Source of the DNA: Acidulodesulfobacterium_A sp049965795
Lineage (GTDB): Bacteria > SZUA-79 > Acidulodesulfobacterales > Acidulodesulfobacteraceae
Reading direction: 5' to 3'
DNA: 52,701 nt
Assembly: GCA_049965795.1 (NCBI GenBank)
Contig: JBMFVW010000010.1
Location: forward strand, 1-52,701
Made by a program: the position numbers and the translations under genes. Of the stretch, positions 39,676-48,486 are shown one piece after another (position 1 is the stretch's first letter; each line of letters begins with the position of its first letter). The notes under the pieces were generated by a model. The model searched no databases. It worked only from the letters and a program-made list of their open reading frames with translations, and was not told where the DNA came from.

Positions 39676-40755
39676 TTATATATTTTTTGCGGCAGATTCG
39701 TATGAACCGAGAATTTTAACGAATATAGTATATTCCTCTATGGATTTTAAAGCTTTTTCCAATTTTTCGTCGGATTCGTGACATGTTACGTCTATAAAAA
39801 ACAGATAATCCCAGTTGTATTTTTTAGACGGCCTCGATTCTATTTTAGTAATGTTGATTTCGTTTTCGTAAAAGGGCTTCAATATTTTGAAAAGAGCTCC
39901 GACCGAATTTTTTATAGAAAATAAAATAGAGGTTTTATCTCTGCCTGTTTTATATGTTTTCTCGCCGTTTGAAATAATTAAAAATCTTGTAAAATTATTG
40001 CTGAAATCTTCTATATGCGGCAAAAGAACATTTAAGCCGTAAATTCTGCCGGCTGCTTCCGAAGCTATAGCCGCCGCGCCTTTTTCGTTAAACGCCATAA
40101 TGCAGGCGTCTGCCGTCGAAAAAGCGTCTATAAGCTCTGCGTTTTTAAAATTTTCTTCCAGAAAATTTCTGCACTGTCCGAAAGCCTGAGGATGCGAATA
40201 TATTTTTTTAATATTTTTAATATCGTCTTCTTTTGAAAAAAGAAAATGGCTTATAGGAATAACTTCTTCGCCTATTATTGTAACGTCCGAATTTACGAAC
40301 ATATCGAAAGTTGCGTTCACCATTCCTTCTATGGTGTTTTCCACCGGAACGACGCCGTATTCGGACAGTCCTTTAGAAACGGAATTGAAGACTTCCGGAA
40401 TTGTTTTTACGGGCATTAACATCCTTGAAGTCCCGAATCTTTTTATGGCTGCAAGATGCGTAAACGTTCCTTCGGGACCGAAATAGCTTATTCTTATTCC
40501 TGACTGAACGGTTATGCAGGCGGACATAATCTCCCTGAAAATACTTTGAAGATGCTCGTCTTTTAAAGGTCCTTCGTTATAGCTTATTACGTTTCTGTAA
40601 ACCTCTCCTTCCCTTGACGGATTGTAGTATGCCTTGTTGTTGGACGACTTAACATGCCCTACTTTAAGGGCAATTCTTCCTCTTGCATTAAGAAGTTCGA
40701 CTAACTGCCTGTCGATAGCATCTATCTCTTTTCTAAGTTTTTTTAATTCTTCCAT
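39676..40755 (-). CDS. pheA: Chorismate mutase / prephenate dehydratase (P-protein)
   Basis: A bifunctional 359-residue enzyme for phenylalanine synthesis. Domains: chorismate mutase (about 1-85, starting ELKKLRKEIDAIDRQLVELL), prephenate dehydratase (88-265 with SYFGPEGTFTH, VPVENTIEG, SHPQAFGQC at 187-195 and NNFTRF at 253-258) and a C-terminal ACT domain (273-350) containing the ESRP motif at 306-309 that binds Phe for feedback inhibition. It probably starts the metF unit; no convincing promoter was found in the 124 AT-rich bases upstream. Confidence 0.95.
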   Translation of the reverse strand: MEELKKLRKEIDAIDRQLVELLNARGRIALKVGHVKSSNNKAYYNPSREGEVYRNVISYNEGPLKDEHLQSIFREIMSACITVQSGIRISYFGPEGTFTHLAAIKRFGTSRMLMPVKTIPEVFNSVSKGLSEYGVVPVENTIEGMVNATFDMFVNSDVTIIGEEVIPISHFLFSKEDDIKNIKKIYSHPQAFGQCRNFLEENFKNAELIDAFSTADACIMAFNEKGAAAIASEAAGRIYGLNVLLPHIEDFSNNFTRFLIISNGEKTYKTGRDKTSILFSIKNSVGALFKILKPFYENEINITKIESRPSKKYNWDYLFFIDVTCHESDEKLEKALKSIEEYTIFVKILGSYESAAKNI

Positions 40756-40879
40756 TTTTAATTAGCACCGTATAACAATTTAACAAACTAAATTCTAAAT
40801 TAACTATATATTAAAAATTAAATTATTTTATATAATTTTCGTAAAAAATGCAAAATAATTTATTTTTTTTAATATATTT

Positions 40880-42070
40880 TCATTCATATTTAGATTTGCT
40901 CATTATATATTTGCCTGCTGCAAACACCGCTATAAGAAAAACGGTTATTATTCCGAAAACAAACCTTATAGAATAAATGCCCGCTATATAGGAAAGAAAA
41001 AACGGCCCTATTATGCCGCCCAAGTCGAAATTTGACTGGTATATCGTATTGGCGGCAACCATATCTTTCATATCGACGGTTTCGGATATCCTCATAGTGC
41101 CTATGGGGAAAATTAGAGCATGGGGTATTCCGAATATTATCAGCCCGAATGCGTAAAAACCGATATTTTTTGAAAATACCATCAAGGCGAAAGAAAGGAC
41201 GGATACCAATATGGAAATATTCAGGATTTTGGTTTTATTCTTAATAATCCCTTTTTTTGTGGAATAAAGAAGAATCAGCCTCGTAATAAGCGACGAAATA
41301 AAAAAGAGGGAAAACAAAAGGGTTATTTCAAAATATTTCAGATGAAAATTATCTCTTGCAAATACTCCGCCGAGGGCTACTACCGAAGCAAAGGCTATAC
41401 TGAACGAAGTGTTATAGAAAATTACTTCCAGAAATCCGCGGTTTTTAAATAATAAAGAAACAGAACCCTTTTTGTCTAAATCTTGAACGTTATGTTTCTC
41501 TTTTAGTTTATCTTTGATTAAACTTTTGCTTTTTAAATGAATTTTCAGCGCAAAGAAAAACGCCGTTATGCCGAAAATGCTCAGCATAATATATATCCAG
41601 CGTATAGGCAGAACGGCAAGAAGCGCTGAACTTAAAAGGGGCCCGAAAACAAGCGCAAGGCTCAGCATTAAAGAATATATCGTGAGATTTTTTTCTATTG
41701 CGGATTTTTCCGAAACTAAATGAACTAAAGACAGAAGAAACGGCATTATTATCGCCGTCGCAAAACCGGATATTACGACAAATATTAAAAATTCGGCATA
41801 ATCCGCCGAAAAAAAATATCCGAGTATTGCCGCCGAAAATAATAAAAGTCCGATTATAACGAACTTTGAAACGGCTTGAGGCTTTATTCGTATGCTGATA
41901 AGATATCTGACCGCAAGAGTGCTTACGGCATAAACTGCGGTAGTAATTCCGACGTAAAAAAGATTTTTGCCTAGAACATACCTTACGAACAGCGGATTAA
42001 TAGACTGTATCAGGTTGGTATTAGCCCTTTGCAATAATATAACTAAAAAAACGAAAATAATAGCGGGCAT
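40880..42070 (-). CDS. Major facilitator superfamily transporter
   Basis: A 396-residue integral membrane protein with about twelve hydrophobic helices in two halves separated by a basic loop (near 175-200, KIHLKSKSLIKDKLKEKHN). It looks like an MFS member of the YfcJ/arabinose-efflux-like type, based on topology and motifs such as GKNLFYVGITTAVYAVSTLAVR. The substrate cannot be inferred. No ribosome binding site precedes the ATG; the alpha/beta hydrolase gene ends 28 bases upstream on the same strand, so the two may be cotranscribed. Confidence 0.85.
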   Translation of the reverse strand: MPAIIFVFLVILLQRANTNLIQSINPLFVRYVLGKNLFYVGITTAVYAVSTLAVRYLISIRIKPQAVSKFVIIGLLLFSAAILGYFFSADYAEFLIFVVISGFATAIIMPFLLSLVHLVSEKSAIEKNLTIYSLMLSLALVFGPLLSSALLAVLPIRWIYIMLSIFGITAFFFALKIHLKSKSLIKDKLKEKHNVQDLDKKGSVSLLFKNRGFLEVIFYNTSFSIAFASVVALGGVFARDNFHLKYFEITLLFSLFFISSLITRLILLYSTKKGIIKNKTKILNISILVSVLSFALMVFSKNIGFYAFGLIIFGIPHALIFPIGTMRISETVDMKDMVAANTIYQSNFDLGGIIGPFFLSYIAGIYSIRFVFGIITVFLIAVFAAGKYIMSKSKYE

Positions 42071-42098
42071 AATTTATCGGTTTGGCTTAGTTTGCAGT

Positions 42099-42728
42099 TT
42101 AGGCTTTTCCCGCGTTTGGATTTCCGTCTTTAATGTAGGAAATTATTAAAGAAATTAGTTCTTCTTTGGCTTCCGTCGCAAAAATATTCTGCGCATGCGC
42201 CGAGCCTTTAAAAAAATGAATAGTCTTGGGAGATTTAGTCATAGCATACATTTTTTTAATGCCGTCTGCAAACTTTTCTTCTTCGGAGCCTATGTAGTGT
42301 ATCGGCACGTCTATAAAATCCACTCCCTCTGCATACACAGGCGATAAAGCTATTACAGATTTTATTTCCGAAGGCTTATAAAGTTTAGATGCGTTTAAAA
42401 CCGCCGCGCCTCCCATGCTCGAACCCAACAAAGTAATATTTTTCACGAAATCCAACCCCTGCGCGAACTTAACCGCTCCTATAATGTCTTCGCCGTATGC
42501 GTTTAAACCGGCGCTTCCTTCTTTTGAATTTCCGTATCCCCTGAAATCAAAAGTCAGGGACGATATTTTATTCTTCAACAAAACGTCGCACAGGTCGTAA
42601 TAGCTTTCTTTATTAAAAACTCTGCCGTGGGCAAGAATTGCTATATCGGGATAAGAACCGAACAAGGAACCGTATATATTGCCGCCGTCGGCGGCTTCAA
42701 AGGCAACTTCTTTAAAATTTACGTTCAT
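42099..42728 (-). CDS. Alpha/beta hydrolase
   Basis: A 209-residue hydrolase with the nucleophile elbow GSSMGG (Ser104), the AHG oxyanion strand (33-35), FDFRGYGNS, and a catalytic His candidate (His178 in GSAHAQNIF); the acid is probably near residue 150-155. The fold is that of small intracellular esterases/dienelactone-hydrolase-like proteins (KFAQGLDFVKNITLLGSSMGG). The substrate is unknown. An extended -10 promoter lies about 100 bases upstream, and the MFS gene follows. Confidence 0.85.
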   Translation of the reverse strand: MNVNFKEVAFEAADGGNIYGSLFGSYPDIAILAHGRVFNKESYYDLCDVLLKNKISSLTFDFRGYGNSKEGSAGLNAYGEDIIGAVKFAQGLDFVKNITLLGSSMGGAAVLNASKLYKPSEIKSVIALSPVYAEGVDFIDVPIHYIGSEEEKFADGIKKMYAMTKSPKTIHFFKGSAHAQNIFATEAKEELISLIISYIKDGNPNAGKA

Positions 42729-42821
42729 ATAGATTTACCTCGAAAAAATTAAACTATGCATAACATTCAGGCATTATATTTTTAATGCTTTTATGCTTTT
42801 TTTACGATATGGTTTTATTAA

Positions 42822-42830
42822 ATTATACCA
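42822..42830 (-). promoter_or_regulatory. Extended -10 promoter upstream of the hydrolase-MFS pair
   Basis: TGGTATAAT on the minus strand (hexamer 42822-42827), a perfect extended -10 in the space after gcvPB; no good -35. It would give a leader of about 90 bases. Confidence 0.45.
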
Positions 42831-42882
42831 TAAATTAAAGCAGCGGAAAACAAATTGAACGGATACTAAATTTATCAATATA

Positions 42883-44442
42883 TCAGTATTTGAAAACAGG
42901 CCGTTTATTTGCGAGAACCTCGTTGACCCTGCCGACTTTTGTTTTTTGAGGCGACTTAGCCGCTTTAGACTTTTTAGTCTTCAATTTTATCTCTTTTACC
43001 GCTTTTATAAAATTGTCCAAAGTTCTTACCGATTCGGTTTCGGTAGGTTCTATCATAATCGCCCCGTGTATATTTTTCGGAAAATAAACCGTCGGGGGAT
43101 GAAATCCGTAATCTATCAGCAGTTTAGCAAGTTCCATGGTAGATATTCCGCTTTCTTCGATTGATTTGTCGCTGAAAACGCATTCGTGCATACATGTCCC
43201 TTCTTCGAAAGGGTCGGAACCAGGCAGTATTTTGCCGAGTTTTTTCTTGACGTAGTTTGCGTTAAGCACGGCAATTTCGCTCACTGAAGCTATATTATCC
43301 CGTCCTAAGGAAAGAAGATAGGCGTATGCCCTTATTAACACGGCAAAATTGCATAAAAAAGGCGTCATTTTTCCTATCGGGTTCTTCCTGTCTTCGGACA
43401 GTTCGTAAACAAAATTTATGCTCTTAAAATTTTTGTCGGCATTAGAGGTTTTTTTCCCGATATTAATACCGGCGATATTAGAACCGGCGGTTTTCTTAAC
43501 GTAAGGAACAGGAAGAAATTCCCTCAACGATTCGACTACGCCGAGCGCTCCGCTTCCCGGTCCGCCTCCTCCGTGCGGAGTGGAAAAAGTTTTATGAAGA
43601 TTAAGCTGAATTAAATCTATTCCCATATCGGAAACTTTTACATTTCCGAGAAAAGCGTTAAAGTTTGCGCCGTCCATATAAACAAACGAACCGTTTTTAT
43701 GCATAATTTCGGCGATTTTTTTTATATCTTTTTCAAAAACCCCGAAAGTATTCGGATTTGTTATCATAATTCCTGCGACGTCTTTTGAAATAAACTTTTT
43801 CAATTCTTCGGCATCGAGCGTTCCGGCTTTTCCGGTTTTAATTTCTATCGGGGTAAATCCGGCAAGAACCGAACTTGCAGGGTTAGTTCCGTGGGAACTA
43901 TCGGGAACCAATATAATTTTTCTGTTTTCCCCGTTTAATTCGAAATATTTTTTAATAACTTTAAGTCCCGCAAACTCGCCTGCAGCGCCTGCCTGCGGTG
44001 CAAAACTGAATTCCGCAAGCCCCGTAAGTCCGCATAAAATATTATTAAATTCGTCGACTATTTTTAAAACCGGCTGAATTAAATTTGCCGGCGTCAAAGG
44101 ATGAAGGTTCTTGATATTTTCGAGGGACGCTATTTTTTCGTTGATTTTTGGATTATACTTCATGGTGCAGGAACCGAGCGGGTAAAAAACCGTATCGACG
44201 CACATATTCCAGCTCGACAGTCTGGTAAAATGCCTTACTACGGCAGGTTCGGATACTTCGGGAAGCCCGGGAAGATTTTTTCTTATATGTTTAGAATCTA
44301 TATATGCGCTTGCGTCTTTTCTCAGATCGGTTTTTTTTAAGCCGCAATCCGGTATTCCGATACCGCTTGCTCCTTTAGAACTTTGATCTATCAATGGATC
44401 TTCGTCGAAAAAGATACCTTTTATTCCCGGAAATTTAGCCAT
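42883..44442 (-). CDS. gcvPB: Glycine dehydrogenase (P protein) subunit 2
   Basis: The PLP-carrying half of the split P protein of the glycine cleavage system. The PLP lysine is Lys284 in NLHKTFSTPHGGGGPGSG; other markers are SHGTNPASS (183-191), YMDGANFNAFLG and GSCTMKYNPKI (90-100). Of 519 residues, the last 30-40 are a Lys-rich tail beyond the usual end. It overlaps gcvPA by 8 bases. A split P protein is typical for Firmicutes, Deinococci, archaea and many deltaproteobacteria. Confidence 0.95.
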   Translation of the reverse strand: MAKFPGIKGIFFDEDPLIDQSSKGASGIGIPDCGLKKTDLRKDASAYIDSKHIRKNLPGLPEVSEPAVVRHFTRLSSWNMCVDTVFYPLGSCTMKYNPKINEKIASLENIKNLHPLTPANLIQPVLKIVDEFNNILCGLTGLAEFSFAPQAGAAGEFAGLKVIKKYFELNGENRKIILVPDSSHGTNPASSVLAGFTPIEIKTGKAGTLDAEELKKFISKDVAGIMITNPNTFGVFEKDIKKIAEIMHKNGSFVYMDGANFNAFLGNVKVSDMGIDLIQLNLHKTFSTPHGGGGPGSGALGVVESLREFLPVPYVKKTAGSNIAGINIGKKTSNADKNFKSINFVYELSEDRKNPIGKMTPFLCNFAVLIRAYAYLLSLGRDNIASVSEIAVLNANYVKKKLGKILPGSDPFEEGTCMHECVFSDKSIEESGISTMELAKLLIDYGFHPPTVYFPKNIHGAIMIEPTETESVRTLDNFIKAVKEIKLKTKKSKAAKSPQKTKVGRVNEVLANKRPVFKY

Positions 44443-45865
44443 TCAAAACCTCTTTTGCATTTTTTGCGTATTTTTCTATATCGCTTAAACGGATATTTTC
44501 CGTTGCGGATATTAAAACGGCATTATCGGAAAGCGCTATACCGGCTACAATATCTCTTGCCGCCATTTTTTCTATAAATTCCGGTGCGGTCGTTTTATTA
44601 TTATGTTTATTTGGGTTAGTTTTAAATTTAAGGGAAAATTCGTTAAAAAAATCTCCGCCGTAAAGCGGTTCGAATAAGCCGGTTTCTAATAATTTATCCC
44701 TTAATATATGGGCAAGTTTAAGATTTAACAAAGCTATGTCTTTAAAGCCGCTTTTAGAACATAGGGAAAGATATATAGCCGCCCTGACGGCGTTTAAAGA
44801 ACTGTTGGTGCAAATATTTGACGTTGCCGCCCCTCTTCTTATATGCTGTTCCCTCGTCGAAAGAATAAAGGCGTAAGCGTCTTTATTCTTTCCGTCTTTA
44901 GTTTTTCCGACTATTCTCCCGGGCATCTGCCTGACGTATTCTTTTTTTGCCGCAAAAAGACCTAAAAGCGGTCCGCCGAAATTCATATAGTTCCCGAATG
45001 AATTCCCTTCTCCCGCAAAAATATCGGCGTTATAAAATCCCGGGGGATTAATTATGCCGAAACTGTAAGGTTCCGTAGACGAAACTATAAAACTCTTAGA
45101 ATCGCAGCCGGAATGTATAATTTTTTCGAGGGATTCCAAATCTTCAATTACTCCGTAATAGTTCGGCTGCTGAATAACGACTGCCGGCACTCTGCCGTTT
45201 CCGTTTGAAAGCTTTTGTTTTAACTCCGATATATCCGTCCGTCCGGTTTCGGCGTTTAATTTTATTTTTTCTATTTTTAAGCCCGTGCCGCCCGTAAAAG
45301 TTTTAATTACGGAATAATAACTCGGATTTATTCCTTCGGAAACCAATACGGTGTCGTCTTTATGATTTGCCGGCATACCGCTGTTTGCCGACGACAGCCT
45401 TAAAGCCATTAATACAGCTTCCGCAAGGCTTTCCGCACCGTCGTACATTGATGCGTTTACTGCGTCCATGCTTATTATTTCGGCAATGAAAGACTGAAAC
45501 TCAAAAAGCGCAAAAAGAGTGCCCTGGCTTACTTCGGGCTGATAAGGCGTATAAGGAGTATAAAATTCCGACCTCGATAGAAGGCTGTCTATAACCGACG
45601 GAACAAAATGATTGTAAATTCCTCCGCCGGAAAAAACTGCAGTTTTATTTATTGAAGGAACGTCTGAGTCGATATTCGAAAATAGCCGCCATAAAGCATT
45701 TTCATCTATGCCGTCGGGAAGTATATCGGACAAATCGCCGCCGCCGATTAGAGGAATGTCTCCCAGTATCTTTTTGAAAAGTTCTTTTTTGTCTTTAATA
45801 CCCAGAAAGCGGTATAATTTTGCAATATCTTTTTTTGAATTGGGAAAGTAGCGGAAATTATTCAT
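44435..45865 (-). CDS. gcvPA: Glycine dehydrogenase (P protein) subunit 1
   Basis: The non-PLP half of the split P protein, which forms the active site with GcvPB. Family signatures: FLGAGIYNHFVPSV-like FSGGGIYNHFVPSVIDSL, TPYTPYQPEVSQGTLFALFEFQSFIAEI, ASMYDGAESLAEAVLMA and GIINPPGFYNADIFAGEGNSFGNYMNFGGPLLGLF. The frame is open to a TTG at 45883, but the ATG at 45865 (MNNFRYFPN) is preferred; it overlaps the gcvH stop by 8 bases, mirroring the gcvPA-gcvPB junction. That gives 476 residues. Confidence 0.94.
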   Translation of the reverse strand: MNNFRYFPNSKKDIAKLYRFLGIKDKKELFKKILGDIPLIGGGDLSDILPDGIDENALWRLFSNIDSDVPSINKTAVFSGGGIYNHFVPSVIDSLLSRSEFYTPYTPYQPEVSQGTLFALFEFQSFIAEIISMDAVNASMYDGAESLAEAVLMALRLSSANSGMPANHKDDTVLVSEGINPSYYSVIKTFTGGTGLKIEKIKLNAETGRTDISELKQKLSNGNGRVPAVVIQQPNYYGVIEDLESLEKIIHSGCDSKSFIVSSTEPYSFGIINPPGFYNADIFAGEGNSFGNYMNFGGPLLGLFAAKKEYVRQMPGRIVGKTKDGKNKDAYAFILSTREQHIRRGAATSNICTNSSLNAVRAAIYLSLCSKSGFKDIALLNLKLAHILRDKLLETGLFEPLYGGDFFNEFSLKFKTNPNKHNNKTTAPEFIEKMAARDIVAGIALSDNAVLISATENIRLSDIEKYAKNAKEVLNG

Positions 45866-46253
45866 GGTGGGAAGATTCCGCAAAAGCCTTATATTTATTT
45901 TCGTCCATTAATCCTTCTACGTCAGATTCGTTAGATATCTCAGCTTCCGCTATAAAACCCGCTCCTTTAGGATCCTGATTAATAAGCTCCGGAGTATCGT
46001 TTAATTTTGAATTTACGGACAGTATTTTAAGGTCAACCGGAGCATAAATTTCCGAAACGGATTTAACCGATTCTATTTCGCCTATTTTTGCGTCTTTTTT
46101 ATAAGTTTTTCCGGTTTCGGGCAGAGAAATATAAACAACGTCGCCGAGTTCAGACTGGGCAAAATCTGAAATACCTATGCGATATTTATTATTAGAATCT
46201 TTGCTTAACCATTCATGCGATTTAGAGAAATAAAACGACCCGCTTTTAATCAT
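45858..46253 (-). CDS. gcvH: Glycine cleavage system H protein
   Basis: The lipoyl carrier of the glycine cleavage complex, 131 residues. The lipoylated lysine is Lys64 in GEIESVKSVSEIYAPV; the N-terminal SKSHEWLSKDS and the GISDFAQSELGDVVYISLPETG segment are typical. AAGGGG precedes the ATG. It lies 100 bases after gcvT, in a gap showing no other signal. Confidence 0.96.
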   Translation of the reverse strand: MIKSGSFYFSKSHEWLSKDSNNKYRIGISDFAQSELGDVVYISLPETGKTYKKDAKIGEIESVKSVSEIYAPVDLKILSVNSKLNDTPELINQDPKGAGFIAEAEISNESDVEGLMDENKYKAFAESSHHE

Positions 46254-46353
46254 TTTTAACCCCTTAATTTAATATGATATTTTATAGTAAAATTGCCGAT
46301 TATATTATTATAATTTTGCTCTTGCTTTTTTTTATTTTTAATTACTTTTGTTT

Positions 46354-47538
46354 TTAATTGCCCGTTTTGAGATTTTTATGGAAAGGCGGAGATACCACTT
46401 CGGCTTTTTCAAAATTTCCCCTGATATCTATGAAAAAATTTTTCAAATATGAAAGATTTACGCCGGCGTCCGAAATATAAGCGCTTCCTATGGGAAATTT
46501 GTTTGAAGGACTGTATGTTCCGCTTGCGATGCAGCCTATAGGCTTAAGATTTTCGTCTAGTATTCTCTGTGAATGTCTCGGTATCTGTTTGCCGGAAAGT
46601 TTAAAGAAAATCAATCTTTTTTCTTTGTTTTTAATATTTTTTAGAGCGTCTTTTCCTATAAAATCTTTTGTATCCGAAAGATACTTTTCGAGTCCGGCGT
46701 CATAAGGATTAATAGTTTCGTCCAGCTCGTGTCCGTAAAGGGGAAGAGCCGCTTCAAACCTTAACGTATCTCTTGCACCCAGACCTACCGGAAGAAGATT
46801 GGACAGGTTGGAATTCTGCAGAAGATAATTCCATAAAACAACGGTTTTATCAGCAGGTACGAATATTTCAAACCCGAACTCTCCCGTATATCCGCTTCTG
46901 GATATCATCGCTTCTACGTTTATATCTTTAAACATAGCGCAGCCGAATTCAAAATGTTTTAAATCTTTAATATTTTTAGGCTGAAATTTAAAATCGAATA
47001 ATCCGCATTTTCCGGTTTTAACGGCATCGCTTATCAGAGGATATATCAAATCCCTCGATTTTGGTCCCTGTACCGAAAGAAGCCCAGTTTCATCGCTTAT
47101 ATTTTGCGTAGTGACGTCTTTGCCTTTTTTTTGAAAATCGCTCTGCACGTGATGAATCCAAGCAAAATCTTTCTGCGTATTTGCCGCATTCACGACCGCC
47201 ATATATTCGTCGTCGGAAAATTTAAAAACGGTAACGTCGTCGATAATTCCGCCTTTTTCGTTAAGAATTAACGAATATACTATCTCTCCGCGTCCGATTT
47301 TCGAAACATCCGCCGTAAAGACATAATCAACGAAAGCCGAAGCGTCTCTGCCTTTTATAGTTATTTCTCCCATATGGCTTATATCGAAAATGCCCGAATT
47401 TTTTCGGACGTTTAAATGCTCGTCGATTATACTTTTATAGTAAAGCGGCATGTAAAAGCCTGCAAATTCTACAATTTTTGCTCCAATTTTGGCATGTTCG
47501 CCGTATAACGGCGTTTTCTTGATTTCCGAATTATTCAT
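46354..47538 (-). CDS. gcvT: Aminomethyltransferase (glycine cleavage T protein)
   Basis: GcvT moves the methylene group from aminomethyl-lipoyl-H protein to tetrahydrofolate, releasing ammonia and methylene-THF, the substrate of FolD and MetF encoded nearby. Motifs: MPLYYKSIIDEHLNVRKNSGIFDISHMGEI, the folate-binding SRSGYTGEFGFEIFVP and GARDTLRFEAALPLYGHELDETINPYDAGL. Length 394 is slightly long. First gene of the gcvT-H-PA-PB cluster. GAGGTATAAT ends 10 bases before the ATG and no ribosome binding site is present, so the message may be leaderless. No glycine riboswitch-like structure is visible upstream. Confidence 0.95.
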   Translation of the reverse strand: MNNSEIKKTPLYGEHAKIGAKIVEFAGFYMPLYYKSIIDEHLNVRKNSGIFDISHMGEITIKGRDASAFVDYVFTADVSKIGRGEIVYSLILNEKGGIIDDVTVFKFSDDEYMAVVNAANTQKDFAWIHHVQSDFQKKGKDVTTQNISDETGLLSVQGPKSRDLIYPLISDAVKTGKCGLFDFKFQPKNIKDLKHFEFGCAMFKDINVEAMISRSGYTGEFGFEIFVPADKTVVLWNYLLQNSNLSNLLPVGLGARDTLRFEAALPLYGHELDETINPYDAGLEKYLSDTKDFIGKDALKNIKNKEKRLIFFKLSGKQIPRHSQRILDENLKPIGCIASGTYSPSNKFPIGSAYISDAGVNLSYLKNFFIDIRGNFEKAEVVSPPFHKNLKTGN

Positions 47539-47548
47539 AATTATAATT

Positions 47549-47558
47549 ATTATACCTC
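47549..47558 (-). promoter_or_regulatory. Promoter box directly before gcvT
   Basis: GAGGTATAAT on the minus strand (TATAAT at 47549-47554), 10 bases upstream of the ATG. Together with the preceding CAATGCAAATTTA it matches 20 of 24 positions of a site at 52292. No standard -35 is seen. Confidence 0.45.
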
Positions 47559-47713
47559 TAAATTTGCATTGCTGTTTTATGCTTCAAATTTATGCTTAAA
47601 AAAAAAATTATATTAAAATATGCCGCCGTAAACTAATTATCCGTTCTTACAATTATTATAAATAAATCAAAAAAAATCAAGTTTATTTTACCTTCCCAAA
47701 TTTGCCGATAATG

Positions 47714-47764
47714 AAAAGTGTCAGATTACCTAAATACGGGGACAGAATTCAATTCTGTCCCCGT
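47714..47764. repeat. REP-like element: inverted tag plus 29-bp palindrome
   Basis: The tag in reverse (AAAAGTGTCAGATT, 47714-47727) lies 8 bases before a 29-base palindrome (47736-47764) that is identical to the copy at 22098-22126. It is followed by CAAATTAG. It sits between the terminator of the sulfur operon and gcvT. The remainder of the 47539-47864 space holds the gcvT promoter box and that terminator, and no gene. Confidence 0.8.
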
Positions 47765-47794
47765 CTCAAATTAGATAAATAAATCCGTTACGAC

Positions 47795-47830
47795 AAAAAG
47801 CCCGCAATTTAAACAAGTTAAATTGCGGGC
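47795..47830 (-). terminator. Rho-independent terminator of the sulfur operon
   Basis: On the minus strand a 13-bp perfect stem (GCCCGCAATTTAA and its complement, 47830-47818 and 47812-47800) with a 5-base loop is followed by TTTTT. It lies 34 bases after the DsrE-like stop. Confidence 0.9.
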
Positions 47831-47864
47831 TTAAGCATCTGAAACTTTATTTATCGTAAAAAAA

Positions 47865-48437
47865 TTATGGTTTTAAATAAGCATATCCCTCAGATTCCCT
47901 TAAAATAATTTCTCCCTGTGCGGAAGGAACGATTTTTATGAAAGAATAAAGCTTTGAAACTGGGATATGAAGCTCATAAAGGCTGTTTGCGCACTGAACA
48001 AGTTCTACTCCCATTTTTTTAAGCTGAAGCAAAGCCTTTTCGCGTCCGTTTCCTTTAAAATAAAGATGCGTTCCGGCGCTGAAAGCCTGAAGTTCAATTT
48101 TAATATGTCCTTTAAGTCTCGGATCGTTTAAAGCATTGTGGATATTATCGATAATTTTATTCATTTTTATTTTATTATTTGCGCTTATTACGTATATCGC
48201 ATGATAAATTTTTCCGGGAACATAAGGAGCGCCCATAGTAAATTTAGGCGATATCGATAAATTTGGATAATATTTCCTGACTCCTTTTATGTTGTGCCAG
48301 CCGTACCAGCCTGACGGATGCGTGACCGGAGCAGTACCTCTCCACCCCGCAAAAGCGTTAGACGTTAAGGTAAAAACCATTGCCGAAAAAACTAAAACAA
48401 AGATGCTTAAAAATGTTCTAATTCTTCTACTTTTCAT
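47865..48437 (-). CDS. Periplasmic DsrE-like sulfur-carrier protein
   Basis: A 190-residue protein with a signal peptide (1-30, cleavage expected after AFA), then a linker and a DsrE-fold domain (about 78-190): IYVISANNKIKMNKIIDNIHNAL, KIELQAFSAGTHLYFKGN, LKKMGVELVQCANSLYELHIP and IVPSAQGEIILRESEGYAYLKP. Cys149 lies where DsrE family members carry the persulfide cysteine. Export to the periplasm distinguishes it from the cytoplasmic DsrEFH/TusBCD proteins. It is last in an operon with DoxDA, so it may carry sulfane sulfur produced there. AGGAG precedes the ATG. Confidence 0.83.
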   Translation of the reverse strand: MKSRRIRTFLSIFVLVFSAMVFTLTSNAFAGWRGTAPVTHPSGWYGWHNIKGVRKYYPNLSISPKFTMGAPYVPGKIYHAIYVISANNKIKMNKIIDNIHNALNDPRLKGHIKIELQAFSAGTHLYFKGNGREKALLQLKKMGVELVQCANSLYELHIPVSKLYSFIKIVPSAQGEIILRESEGYAYLKP

Positions 48438-48486
48438 TCTTTTTTCTCCTTTTAAATTAAATTACGTTAAAATTAACTGCCGACTA

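Noticed and set aside
47539..47864. Glycine riboswitch before gcvT
   Set aside because: The proposed promoter leaves almost no leader, and no paired aptamer-like stems were found; the space holds a REP-like palindrome and a terminator of the upstream operon.
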